A stretch of 49,260 nucleotides of DNA, from the NCBI GenBank assembly GCA_018436095.1, contig JAHDMJ010000005.1:140400-189659 (forward strand), given 5' to 3'. The translations under genes and the position numbers were made by a program. Positions 34,619-42,713 of this stretch are shown here, in pieces; position 1 is the stretch's first letter, and each line of letters begins with the position of its first letter. This DNA is from Clostridia bacterium (GTDB taxonomy: Bacteria; Bacillota; Peptococcia; DRI-13; UBA5745). Under the pieces are notes generated by a model that saw nothing but the letters and a program-made list of their open reading frames with translations, was not told the DNA's origin and searched no databases.

Positions 34619-36147
34619 GCCAATCCCCCCTCTGCCAATTCCAGGGCCTTGACCACAGCCCGGGCCTTATTAATGCATTCCGTAAATTCCTTCTCCGGCA
34701 CGCTATCGGCTACAATACCTGCCCCGGACTGGACGCAAACCCTGCCCTTCTTCTTGTAGGCCAGCCGGATGGCAATGCAGGTATCCAGATTGCCGGTGAA
34801 ATCCAGGTAGCCGATGGCCCCGCCATAGATGCCCCGTTTCCGGCCCTCCAGTTCCTGAATAATCTGACAAGCCCGCAGCTTTGGTGCGCCGGAAAGGGTT
34901 CCCGCCGGCAAAATGGCGTCCACCGCGTCCACTGCATCCTTATCCTGGCGGATCCTGCCAGAGATAGTGGAGCCGATATGCATGACATGGGAAAATCTCT
35001 CGATAGTCAGATACTGCTCTACCCGGACGGTTCCCAGGGCACTGATCCGGCCGATATCATTGCGGCCCAGATCCACCAGCATATTGTGCTCAGCCAGTTC
35101 CTTCTCATCGCTGAGCAATTCCCGCTCCAGGCGAAAATCCTCTTCCGCCGTCTTGCCCCGGGACCGGGTGCCCGCCAAGGGAAAGGTATGGAGGACCCCG
35201 TCCTCCAGCTTCACCAGAGTCTCCGGCGAAGCACCGGCAATCTCCACGTCGTCACTGGAAAAGTAGAACATATAGGGTGAGGGATTTTCTGTGCGCAGCA
35301 CCCGATAGGCGTCAAACAGGCTGCCCTCTGCCGGGGCCGTCAGAGGATCAGAGAGCACTACCTGAAAGATATCCCCTTCCCGGATATAATGTTTGGCCCG
35401 CTCCACCATCTTGCAGTACTCCTCTTGTGAAAAGACAGGGGCAAGAGGTTGTCTGAGACGGAGAGGCTTGAAATCCCCCCGGGCGCCGCTGTTCAGCAGC
35501 CGGGCCATCTCATTCAGCTCCTCCTCCGCCTCGCCATAGGACTCCTCCAGCCGGGCAGGATCAGCACCGGCGATGAGGATAAGCTTCTGCCGGCCATGGT
35601 CAAAAACGATCACCTTATCGAACAGCATTAGGTCCACATCCCGGAAATCCTCCTCCGGCCCGGAAGAGAGCCGCAGCGTCGGTTCCGCATATTTGATGTA
35701 GTCGTAAGAAAAGTAGCCTACCAAGCCGCCGGTAAAGGGCGGCAGCCCCTCCACTTTCGGGCTGCGGTATTGGGCCAAAATGTCCCGGATGAATTTGCCG
35801 GGGTGTCCGGGATGGCCAGGTTTTTCCGAGCGGCCGGAATGACCAGCCTGGATTATCCTTTCCTCAGGCGCCTCCTGCTCCCCCTCTTTGCTTACCTTCC
35901 GCAGACGAAGCTGGCCGTCGGTACAGGTCAGCTCCAGGGTAGGGGAATAGCCTAAAAAAGAGTACCTGCCCCATTTGTGACTGCTGTCCGCACTTTCCAG
36001 CAGATAGCAATGGCGGCTGGCCGCCCTCAGCGTACGCATGACCTCTACCGGAGTGAAACGGTCTGCCAGCAGCTCCCGGCTCACCGGAATACGCCGGTAA
36101 TCACCGCTGCCGGCAATTTGCCTGGCCTGTTCCAAAGTTGGATACAT
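34615..36147 (-). CDS. trpE: Anthranilate synthase component I TrpE
   Basis: Converts chorismate and ammonia to anthranilate. About 510 residues. Visible motifs include SPSPYMFYFSSDD (order NPSPYMFYF), AGTRSRGKTAEED, DEKELAEHNMLVDLGRNDIGR, GTLSGAPKLRACQII and GAGIVADSVPEKEF. A low-complexity His/Gly/Pro stretch (HSGRSEKPGHPGHPGK) sits in the N-terminal half. The ATG at 36147 has AGGAAGG 8 bases upstream; a longer ORF from 36180 enters the terminator region and is not favoured. First gene of trpEGDCF, controlled by the upstream T-box. Confidence 0.95.
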   Translation of the reverse strand: MYPTLEQARQIAGSGDYRRIPVSRELLADRFTPVEVMRTLRAASRHCYLLESADSSHKWGRYSFLGYSPTLELTCTDGQLRLRKVSKEGEQEAPEERIIQAGHSGRSEKPGHPGHPGKFIRDILAQYRSPKVEGLPPFTGGLVGYFSYDYIKYAEPTLRLSSGPEEDFRDVDLMLFDKVIVFDHGRQKLILIAGADPARLEESYGEAEEELNEMARLLNSGARGDFKPLRLRQPLAPVFSQEEYCKMVERAKHYIREGDIFQVVLSDPLTAPAEGSLFDAYRVLRTENPSPYMFYFSSDDVEIAGASPETLVKLEDGVLHTFPLAGTRSRGKTAEEDFRLERELLSDEKELAEHNMLVDLGRNDIGRISALGTVRVEQYLTIERFSHVMHIGSTISGRIRQDKDAVDAVDAILPAGTLSGAPKLRACQIIQELEGRKRGIYGGAIGYLDFTGNLDTCIAIRLAYKKKGRVCVQSGAGIVADSVPEKEFTECINKARAVVKALELAEGGLA

Positions 36148-36182
36148 TATAAAAACCTTCCTTTCGGCTGCCGGAGGCAAAG

Positions 36183-36474
36183 AAAAAACCCGCCCCTGAC
36201 AGAATTTAAATGTCTGTCAAGGACGGGTATAAAAATTATTCCCGCGGTGCCACCTTGATTCACGGTTTGACCCGTGCTCTCGACGAGATACCAACATATC
36301 TCCGGCAACTGACGTATGCCCTACGTCGCAGAATACTTGGCTCACGGCCGTTCACTACGCCCTCAGCGGTCCATTTGGCAACCTGCGTTCGATCCGGCTC
36401 TCAGCTGCCCGGACTCTCTGTGCGTGCACAATTACTTTGATCTCCGCTTCTACGGTTTATGGTATAAAATTGTT
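36183..36474 (-). promoter_or_regulatory. Tryptophan-specific T-box leader with intrinsic terminator
   Basis: The minus strand carries the T-box sequence AAGGTGGCACCGCGG (36256-36242). Its UGGC bulge can pair with the NCCA end of a tRNA whose discriminator is G, as in tRNA-Trp. The probable specifier codon UGG lies at 36373-36371, followed by ACC as usual. The terminator pairs CCCGCCCCTGACAGA (36189-36203) with TCTGTCAAGGACGGG (36213-36227), then six T residues. Uncharged tRNA-Trp should stabilise the antiterminator and turn on trpEGDCF. Confidence 0.92.
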
Positions 36475-36480
36475 GGTCTG

Positions 36481-36509
36481 ATTATAAAGGCTGCCTTCGG
36501 CTATGTCAA
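36481..36509 (-). promoter_or_regulatory. Perfect consensus promoter of the trp operon
   Basis: TTGACA (36509-36504), 17-base spacer, TATAAT (36486-36481) on the minus strand, immediately upstream of the T-box leader. Confidence 0.85.
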
Positions 36510-36552
36510 GAATTATTTAGGCGTCTTATAAATTATGAGGACTTAAATATTT

Positions 36553-37539
36553 CTACATATTTGAAATCAGCAAGGTGAAGTCAAGTGCATTTATTTCCCG
36601 ATATACTCCATATTGAATACAACTGCGAAAATCTTCCCATGTGTTTTCCGAGTAATCCTCGATATAAGGAAATTTAATATTTTCTTTATGAAAAAAAGGC
36701 TCTGCTTCTACATGGCAAATATAAGGATATATTAGCCGGTTAGCTTTAATTTCATCCTTCCAATATAAATCGTCGGCAGCACCCTTTAATTGCCTTAAAC
36801 GTTTGTCAGATAATTTTGAAGTAACTTTATAGGCAACTATCTTTTTTACGTTAAGATCACCCTGCTTTATCGAATCAATAAATATTTTTCTTTTACCACG
36901 GCGGCCATCTGCATCTATCATTACACAAATATCATTTGGCTGTAAATCCCTCACAAATATGTTTTTTTCATACCCATCTTCTTTAAAACCCAGCAAGGAG
37001 GGGCTTCCGGGATCTCTCTTATATAAACTTCCGTCATCGGCAAAGTAATTCTTATGCGCTGCATTACTAATCGGATAAAGGACTATTCTTGGAATATTTC
37101 TAATATAATTGCCAACCATAAAATCTTCGAGAGTGCTGTCAATATATTCATCGGACTTCAACTTAAACCACTTCTTAAATGATTTTTTAAACTGTGTTTC
37201 CGTATTAGCAGAACTTAAGATTGATATCTGCTGCACATTTGGTATTTTTTTATTCTCGCGCACTACCAAAATTACGCCATTCAATTCCTTGAATTTTGGA
37301 AAGTCGGCACTTTTATCGTGTTTATGAGCGATGAAATTTTGGGAAATCCATTCGACTTCTACCGGAATCCATATGCCATTTGATAATTTGCCTTCTAAAT
37401 CCCAAAAGGTTCCCGTTTTATTAGACCTTGCATCTACAAGTAATTGATATTCGTTTTTGTATTTCACAGATAGTTCCATACTTGAAATATGCTCAATAAT
37501 GTATTCCTGTAAAACGATCTCATGTATGTATTGACTCAT
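36553..37539 (-). CDS. Unknown protein, possible nuclease-like plus EVE/PUA-like domains
   Basis: 328 residues, not recognised with confidence. The N-terminal half (1-150) has YQLLVDARSNKTGTFWDLEGK followed by GIWIPVEVEWIS, an acidic pattern reminiscent of PD-(D/E)xK-like folds; there is no clear Lys motif. The middle is rich in Lys and aromatic residues. The C-terminal half contains RDLQPNDICVMIDADGRRGKRKIFIDSIKQGD, resembling EVE/PUA-like base-binding domains. Base composition is markedly more AT-rich than the trp genes, and it sits between the trp promoter region and a tRNA gene with a duplicated 3' end, suggesting acquisition by transfer. Function unknown; a defence or modified-DNA role is only a guess. 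Confidence 0.7.
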   Translation of the reverse strand: MSQYIHEIVLQEYIIEHISSMELSVKYKNEYQLLVDARSNKTGTFWDLEGKLSNGIWIPVEVEWISQNFIAHKHDKSADFPKFKELNGVILVVRENKKIPNVQQISILSSANTETQFKKSFKKWFKLKSDEYIDSTLEDFMVGNYIRNIPRIVLYPISNAAHKNYFADDGSLYKRDPGSPSLLGFKEDGYEKNIFVRDLQPNDICVMIDADGRRGKRKIFIDSIKQGDLNVKKIVAYKVTSKLSDKRLRQLKGAADDLYWKDEIKANRLIYPYICHVEAEPFFHKENIKFPYIEDYSENTWEDFRSCIQYGVYREINALDFTLLISNM

Positions 37540-37638
37540 TACATATGCACCTCCATATCTCCGGCAGTATAGTTACTCAAGTGAACTGTTATTTCTTAAG
37601 TATAATCAAATTATAATCAAAAAACCACCTTTGATCAT

Positions 37639-37678
37639 CTCAAAAGTGGTTTTGTTTTAGTGGAGACGAGGGGGATCG
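37639..37678. repeat. Direct-repeat copy A: duplicated tRNA-Ala 3' end and terminator
   Basis: A perfect 40-bp match to 37822-37861, with weaker similarity extending to 37621. It contains the last 23 or so bases of the tRNA-Ala gene and the downstream terminator hairpin. This arrangement is what site-specific integration into a tRNA 3' end leaves behind. Confidence 0.85.
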
Positions 37679-37804
37679 CTCCGCTCGCCTACGCACAAGC
37701 CTCAGCCCCTGGAAGCTCGCTATCACGCCGGGGCGGGCCAACCCTCCCCATAGGTCGGCTTGGCTATTCCGCCCGTTCGATCCCTCCATCATATAGCTAA
37801 AACA
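37679..37804. other. Structured 126-bp insert between the tRNA-Ala direct repeats
   Basis: GC-rich and foldable, no ORF. On the minus strand GAGGGATCG near one end can pair with CGATCCCCCTC at the other, and inner arms GGGCGG/CCGCCC add a second stem. One end carries an inverted T-arm-like sequence (plus-strand GTTCGATCCCTCC). Origin unknown: element remnant, tRNA-derived repeat or structured RNA. Confidence 0.5.
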
Positions 37805-37806
37805 AA

Positions 37807-37821
37807 AACCACTTTTGATTT

Positions 37822-37835
<14 letters not shown>
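37807..37835 (-). terminator. Terminator of tRNA-Ala (bidirectional form)
   Basis: ACCACTTTTGA and TCAAAAGTGGT pair across a short loop, with T-runs in both directions (TTTTTGTTTT on the minus strand). It lies 9 bases after the tRNA 3' end. A near-copy exists at 37623-37652. Confidence 0.8.
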
Positions 37836-37916
<81 letters not shown>

Positions 37917-37969
37917 ATATTTTACTGAATATGCAGTTTAGCAAGTCCAATGTTCCTGCAACATTGATT

Positions 37970-37998
37970 ATTCTAGCATAACATTTATGATCCTGCAA
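37970..37998 (-). promoter_or_regulatory. Promoter of tRNA-Ala
   Basis: TTGCAG (37998-37993), 17-base spacer, TAGAAT (37975-37970) on the minus strand, about 55 bases before the mature tRNA 5' end. Confidence 0.5.
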
Positions 37999-38091
37999 CT
38001 ACTTTTTTTACTTTTTTACGATTGTTGTTGAATAGAAGATTTTGTTATATCATTTATGTAACCTTAATAAGAATTAGAAAGTGAGCCTGCC

Positions 38092-38460
38092 ATGAACGAC
38101 ATATCTATCGACAATATCCTCAACCGCATAGAACAGTTTTGCAAGGACCGCAATTGGGATCAATTCCACACACCGAAAGAGCTGGCTATCGGCGCCGTCA
38201 CCGAAGCTGCCGAGTTGTTGGATTTATTTCGTTTTCTTTCTGACCAACAAATAGAAGATATGCTGACCGACGAAAACGGGCGCGCTAAAATAGGCCAAGA
38301 GCTAGCGGATATCCTATACTTCTTACTGCGCTTTTCCCAACTCTACGGCTTTGACTTGCTTGAGGAAGTTGATAAGAAAATGAGCATTAACGAGGCGAAA
38401 TATCCCGTAAAATTATCCCGGGATTGCAATTTGAAATACAATGAACTGACAGAGAAATAA
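38092..38460 (+). CDS. MazG-like nucleotide pyrophosphohydrolase
   Basis: 122 residues, all-alpha NTP-PPase of the MazG/RS21-C6 (dCTPase-like) type. The metal-binding pattern is visible: EAAELLDLFRFL with the E..E pair, then GQELADILYFLLRFSQL with E...D. Probably a house-cleaning enzyme that hydrolyses non-canonical or excess (d)NTPs to NMP and pyrophosphate. The start has GAAAGTGAG upstream. A lipoprotein gene follows 18 bases downstream and may be cotranscribed. Confidence 0.9.
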   Translation: MNDISIDNILNRIEQFCKDRNWDQFHTPKELAIGAVTEAAELLDLFRFLSDQQIEDMLTDENGRAKIGQELADILYFLLRFSQLYGFDLLEEVDKKMSINEAKYPVKLSRDCNLKYNELTEK

Positions 38461-38478
38461 TAATAGGAGGCAATCTGA

Positions 38479-39117
38479 ATGAAACGGAACCACACTATTT
38501 TCTTAACATTACTGATTATCCTTTTTGCATTATTCCTGGCCTCTTGCGGCGAAGGCGACGAGCCTATGGCTGAAAAACCTGTGATTTATTTGTACCCCGC
38601 AGAAAAAACCGACATTACCGTTAAGCTTGATTATCATGGCGAACTCTTTGTTACCTATCCAAGCTATGGCGAGGGCTGGAGCGTAACTGCCTACCCTGAT
38701 GGCACAATTATTAACAAAGCTGATGGCCAGGAGTATTCCTATTTGTTTTGGGAAGGAAGCGCAGACAGCGAATACGATTTTTCTGCAGGCTTTGTTGTAA
38801 AAGGCGGGGATACGGAAGCTTTCTTGAAAGAAAAGCTTAAATTCATGGGGCTTTTGCCTAAAGAATATAATGAATTCATTGTGTATTGGCTGCCGAAAAT
38901 GATCGCTAATCCTTTCAACCTGATTTCATTTCAAGGAAAAGCCTATACAGACGATGCTCCACTGGAGATTTCCCCTGCTCCGGACAGCGTGCTAAGAGTT
39001 TTCATGGCCTTCAAACCTCTTGAGAGGGCAATAGAGGTACCTGAGCAGAAATTAGAGCCTTTCCAGCGAAAAGGCTTCACCGTTATCGAATGGGGCGGCA
39101 GTCAAGTCATTGATTAG
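38479..39117 (+). CDS. Conserved lipoprotein of unknown function
   Basis: 212 residues with a signal peptide and lipobox FLASC (Cys at about 23). After the lipid anchor comes KPVIYLYPAEKTDITVKLDYHGELFVTYPSYGEGW and a YLFWEGSAD segment, a pattern I recognise from unannotated clostridial proteins without known function. A beta-rich extracellular domain is likely. Ribosome binding site AGGAGG 8 bases before the ATG. Confidence 0.85.
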   Translation: MKRNHTIFLTLLIILFALFLASCGEGDEPMAEKPVIYLYPAEKTDITVKLDYHGELFVTYPSYGEGWSVTAYPDGTIINKADGQEYSYLFWEGSADSEYDFSAGFVVKGGDTEAFLKEKLKFMGLLPKEYNEFIVYWLPKMIANPFNLISFQGKAYTDDAPLEISPAPDSVLRVFMAFKPLERAIEVPEQKLEPFQRKGFTVIEWGGSQVID

Positions 39118-39130
39118 GCCGCAATACTGT

Positions 39131-40440
39131 TTATATACAAAAAGCTGCATAAAGGGGCACTGTTTTGATGCGGTTTTCAAAACCAAAGTTCCTGCCGGAC
39201 AGCTTGATTGCGTAGGCCGGCTTATAGGTGTCAATATAGACTCCCAGGCTTTTCGCCTTCGTATTGTCAGCAGCCTTGACCTCGATGGGAATAATTTCAC
39301 CCTGTCGCTGGATCACAAAATCCACCTCAGCGCCTCTTGGGGAAAACCAATAAAAACAGGTATATCCATTTGCGGTCAGTTGGCAGCATACGTAATTTTC
39401 TGTCATGCCTCCCTTGAAATCGTCCAGTTCGCCGGAAAGATACAAAACGTCTTCCGCAACCACGTCTTTCTTGGCGCAAAGCAACCCTGCATCGGATACA
39501 TAGGTTTTGAAAGAATCGATATTGCGGTAGTTTTCAAGAGGCTTCATCGCTTGTTCAACCTGATAGATTCTGGTGACAATACCAGAGAGTGCCAGCCACT
39601 CGATTGCGTTCTCAAACTCAGAAGCCCTGCCTCCCTTTTTAATAAGCTTATACTGAAAACGTGTGTTTTTCTTTGAGAGCTGAACAGTGATATTGTCGTA
39701 TACCAGACGCACCTTTTTAATTTCGTTCTCCTGATTGTATTTGCTCATATCATTAAGATAGCTGGTAAGGATGGTCTTTTGGGTATGGCGGATCAAAATA
39801 TAATCCTTTGTTTCCACGAATTTAGCTACACAATCGGGCATCCCACCCACTATCAGGTACTGCCTGTAATAGTTCATGGCGGCATCGTGCAAGGCTTGTG
39901 GCATCGCTGAATCGCTTTCAAAGCAAGTCTTAATTTGCATGACCAAACTGTCCTCATCCAGGGCCAGCAAGAACTCCTCAAAATCCATTGGGTAGAGTGT
40001 CCTGATATCCACCTTGCCGACGGGGAAGGAGAATTGTTCTCTGTTAACAGCCACACCCAATAAACTTCCGGCCGCGATCACGTGATAGTCCGGCGCATTT
40101 TCGCAGAAGTATTTCAAAGAAGTAAGAGCCCTCTCGCATAGCTGAACTGCATCGAAAACGATGAGGGTTTTTTTTCGTATGATCGTTTGGCCGGCAAGGC
40201 GGGATAATATGGGCACCAAATAGTCTGGATCCAGACTTTCTTCAAAAGTTTTTATCAGTGAAGGATTTGTTTCAAAATTAAAATAGGCGACGTTTTCGTA
40301 ATTATTCCGGCCAAATTCGAGAATCGAATAGGTTTTTCCTACCTGTCTGGCGCCTTGTAAAATAAGGGGCCTGCGAAGTTTTTTAAGTCTTACATTAGTA
40401 AAACAATTGACACATGTCTTACTTTTTGTTAATATCTGAA
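39131..40440 (-). pseudogene. DUF4143 AAA+ ATPase, probably decayed (no start, Walker B Glu lost)
   Basis: Related to the ATPase/DUF4143 family (N-terminal AAA+ domain, C-terminal DUF4143). The Walker A (GARQVGKTY) and the C-terminal domain are present (NYVCCQLTANGYTCFYWFSPRGAEVDFVIQ). The Walker B reads IVFDAVQL where the family has DE, so the catalytic Glu is Ala. Between the tetR start codon at 40482 and the P-loop there is no ATG, GTG or TTG in frame; earlier ATGs would lie inside tetR on the other strand. The 5' end therefore seems to have been lost when this region was joined to the tetR promoter. The exact 5' limit is arbitrary. Confidence 0.65.
40407..40435 (+). promoter_or_regulatory. 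Promoter of the tetR-CGGC cluster
   Basis: TTGACA (40407-40412), 17-base spacer, TAATAT (40430-40435), about 45 bases before the tetR start. Confidence 0.75.
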
Positions 40441-40481
40441 TTACGATTAAAAGACCGGATGACAGATAGGAGGCATGCTCT

Positions 40482-41033
40482 GTGTATAAAGGAACGAATC
40501 CCTCTGCTAAGCGTTCGCAGGAGTGGATTGCCGATTCTCTTGTTTCTTTGATGCGGGAAAAGCCCTTCGAGCAAATTTCAATAAAGGAAATCATGGAAGA
40601 CAGCAAGCTGGCCAGGCAAACTTTTTATCAGGTATTTGATTCGAAAGAGGATGTGCTGGAATATTACATGGATTGTTTGTTTGCCGAATATTTAAAACGT
40701 TGTGAAGCGGAGGTGGTTGGCAATCTCTGCGACGCCGCAAAATTATTCTTTAAATTTTTCAATCAAAATGAGCCTTTTATCGAGTCATTGGCGCAGAATC
40801 ACAAGGTGGGTATCCTGCAAAAAAAATGCAACGACTATTTGCAAAACGAACGCTTTATGAAGTTCACCCATGCCGGCATTCATAATCCCCAGGAAAAAGC
40901 CTTTGCTTCCGCTTTTGTTACGGCAGGCTTAATCGGTTTGCTGGTAGACTGGTTTAAAAGCGGCAAGACTGTCGGTACAGAAGAGCTGGCTAATCTTGTC
41001 TGCCGGATCACCAATACAAAAACCACTGAATAA
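40482..41033 (+). CDS. TetR/AcrR-family transcriptional regulator
   Basis: 183 residues. The N-terminal helix-turn-helix is typical (FEQISIKEIMEDSKLARQTFYQVFDSKEDVLEYY); the remaining helices would form the ligand/dimer domain. GTG start with TAGGAGG 8 bases upstream. Followed after 12 bases by the CGGC-domain gene and then a DUF401 transporter, which are its likely targets together with itself. Confidence 0.92.
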   Translation: MYKGTNPSAKRSQEWIADSLVSLMREKPFEQISIKEIMEDSKLARQTFYQVFDSKEDVLEYYMDCLFAEYLKRCEAEVVGNLCDAAKLFFKFFNQNEPFIESLAQNHKVGILQKKCNDYLQNERFMKFTHAGIHNPQEKAFASAFVTAGLIGLLVDWFKSGKTVGTEELANLVCRITNTKTTE

Positions 41034-41045
41034 GGAGACAACGTA

Positions 41046-41378
41046 ATGAAAGTCGGCATAATCAGATGCATGCAAACGGAAGACTATTGCCCTGGCACCG
41101 CAGATTTCCGGGTGATTCGTGAGAAAAAAGGAGCTTTTGAAGGTGTGGCTGAGGATATTGAGTTGATCGGCTTCACCAACTGCGGCGGCTGTCCCGGTAA
41201 AAAGGCGGTGCTGCGGGCAAGGGAACTGGTGAAAAGAGGAGCGGATACCATCGTTTTTGCCTCCTGTATCCAAAGGGGTAATCCAATCGGCTACCCTTGT
41301 CCTTTTGCGAAGAAAATGAAAGAGATCGTCGTTAAGGACTCTGGGGAGCAAATCAGAATCTTGGATTATACCCATTAA
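41046..41378 (+). CDS. CGGC-domain protein
   Basis: 110 residues. The family name motif is present (FTNCGGCPGKKAV), with further cysteines in RCMQTEDYCPG, FASCIQRGNP and YPCPFAKKM. These could bind a metal or Fe-S centre. The function of the family is unknown; members occur in anaerobes. Good ribosome binding site (AAGGAG). Second gene after tetR. Confidence 0.9.
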   Translation: MKVGIIRCMQTEDYCPGTADFRVIREKKGAFEGVAEDIELIGFTNCGGCPGKKAVLRARELVKRGADTIVFASCIQRGNPIGYPCPFAKKMKEIVVKDSGEQIRILDYTH

Positions 41379-41408
41379 GCTTTAAGCTGTGGAGTTGCGG
41401 AGGTATTT

Positions 41409-42623
41409 ATGGCTATTATTAAACTGCTTGTTGTTTTTGCCGTCATGGTAATTGTGCTGAAACTAAAAAAGCCTTTATTCCTGGCCATCATTGGGGCAAC
41501 GATTGCTACCGCCCTTTTATTCGGTATAGGTTTGGGGCCTTTTTTTTCTGCCTTATACCAGGGAGCCACCGGCTGGGGCACCCTTTCCATACTGCTGGTC
41601 TTCTATCTTATTGCCTTTCTCCAGCGGATGCTGGAAAAGCGGGGCAGCCTGAACCTGGCCCAGCAGTCCTTAAACCGCTTATTTAACAGCCGGAGGATCA
41701 CGGCTTCTTTGGCCCCCTTCCTCCTTGGCCTGCTGCCCTCGGCCAGCGTCGTTATCCTCTGCGGCGAAATCGTAGAAAACACTGTAGGCAAGGATTTAGC
41801 CACGGAAGAAAAAGCTTTCGTCACTTCATTTTACCGTCATATTCCCGAAAGCTTTCTGCCCACCTTTTCTTCTGTGGTTATTGCCATTAACCTGACCCAG
41901 GGCGCGGTAACCGCCGGCTCTTTTATACTGGGCATGGTGCCTATGGTCATTGTGCTGGCCCTATTGGGTTACGTTTTTTACCTGAGAAGAATCCCTAAAG
42001 AAACCCTGCTTCCGCCCAGCACCAACAAGTGGCGGGACTTTTTAAACCTTTGCATAGGCTGCTGGCCCATCGCTTTGATTATTGCCTTGATCCTTACCTT
42101 TGATGTTCCTGTATATTTAGCCGCCGCCATCTCCATCCTGCTTTTTATCTTAATCGGCCGTTTCAGTTTAGGGGAGCTAAAGCCCTTTATGAAGTCTGCC
42201 ATTGAGTCGAACCTGTTAATCAGCACCTTCTTTATTATGCTGTTTAAAGAGGTCTTAGGCGCTACTGGAGTTATTGCTACTCTGCCGGCTTTATTTGCCA
42301 AACTCCCCCTGCCGGAATTCCTAATTTTCGCACTGATCTTCTTCTTCGGAACAGTTGTCAGCGGCTCTCAGGCCATTGCCGTAATCGGCATTCCTTTGGT
42401 ATTCATGTCCATTACGTCAGGCCATCTGCCCATGTTCATCCTGCTGATGGGTATGACCTTTGCCGCCAACCAAATCACGCCTACCCACGTCTGCCTGCCC
42501 ATTGCCGCCGAATATTTTCATATCAGCTTTGACGCTTTGGTTAAGCAATCCATTCCCGTCCTCACTGTTTTCTGTGCCGCCCTTTTCGGCTATTACTTTT
42601 TATTAATGCTTTTTGTACATTGA
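41409..42623 (+). CDS. DUF401-family membrane protein, putative transporter
   Basis: 404 residues, about ten to eleven hydrophobic helices, of the DUF401 group in the ion-transporter superfamily. Two internal halves each carry a re-entrant-loop-like Gly/Ser-rich segment (LLPSASVVILCGEIVEN near 115-132; GTVVSGSQAIAVIGIP near 315-330). Ribosome binding site GGAGG. Thirty bases after the CGGC gene, so probably cotranscribed. Substrate unknown. Confidence 0.88.
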   Translation: MAIIKLLVVFAVMVIVLKLKKPLFLAIIGATIATALLFGIGLGPFFSALYQGATGWGTLSILLVFYLIAFLQRMLEKRGSLNLAQQSLNRLFNSRRITASLAPFLLGLLPSASVVILCGEIVENTVGKDLATEEKAFVTSFYRHIPESFLPTFSSVVIAINLTQGAVTAGSFILGMVPMVIVLALLGYVFYLRRIPKETLLPPSTNKWRDFLNLCIGCWPIALIIALILTFDVPVYLAAAISILLFILIGRFSLGELKPFMKSAIESNLLISTFFIMLFKEVLGATGVIATLPALFAKLPLPEFLIFALIFFFGTVVSGSQAIAVIGIPLVFMSITSGHLPMFILLMGMTFAANQITPTHVCLPIAAEYFHISFDALVKQSIPVLTVFCAALFGYYFLLMLFVH

Positions 42624-42713
42624 TTGAAACCTTCCCCTTCTCTAATCGCTGAAAAAATGGTACTCTATTAGTATCAAAGAATATCAAAAGGCAGCACACA
42701 TGGAGGAGACAAG

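Noticed and set aside
37679-37804. tmRNA or a second tRNA gene in the insert
   Set aside because: Only a T-arm-like end is present; no complete cloverleaf and no tag reading frame.
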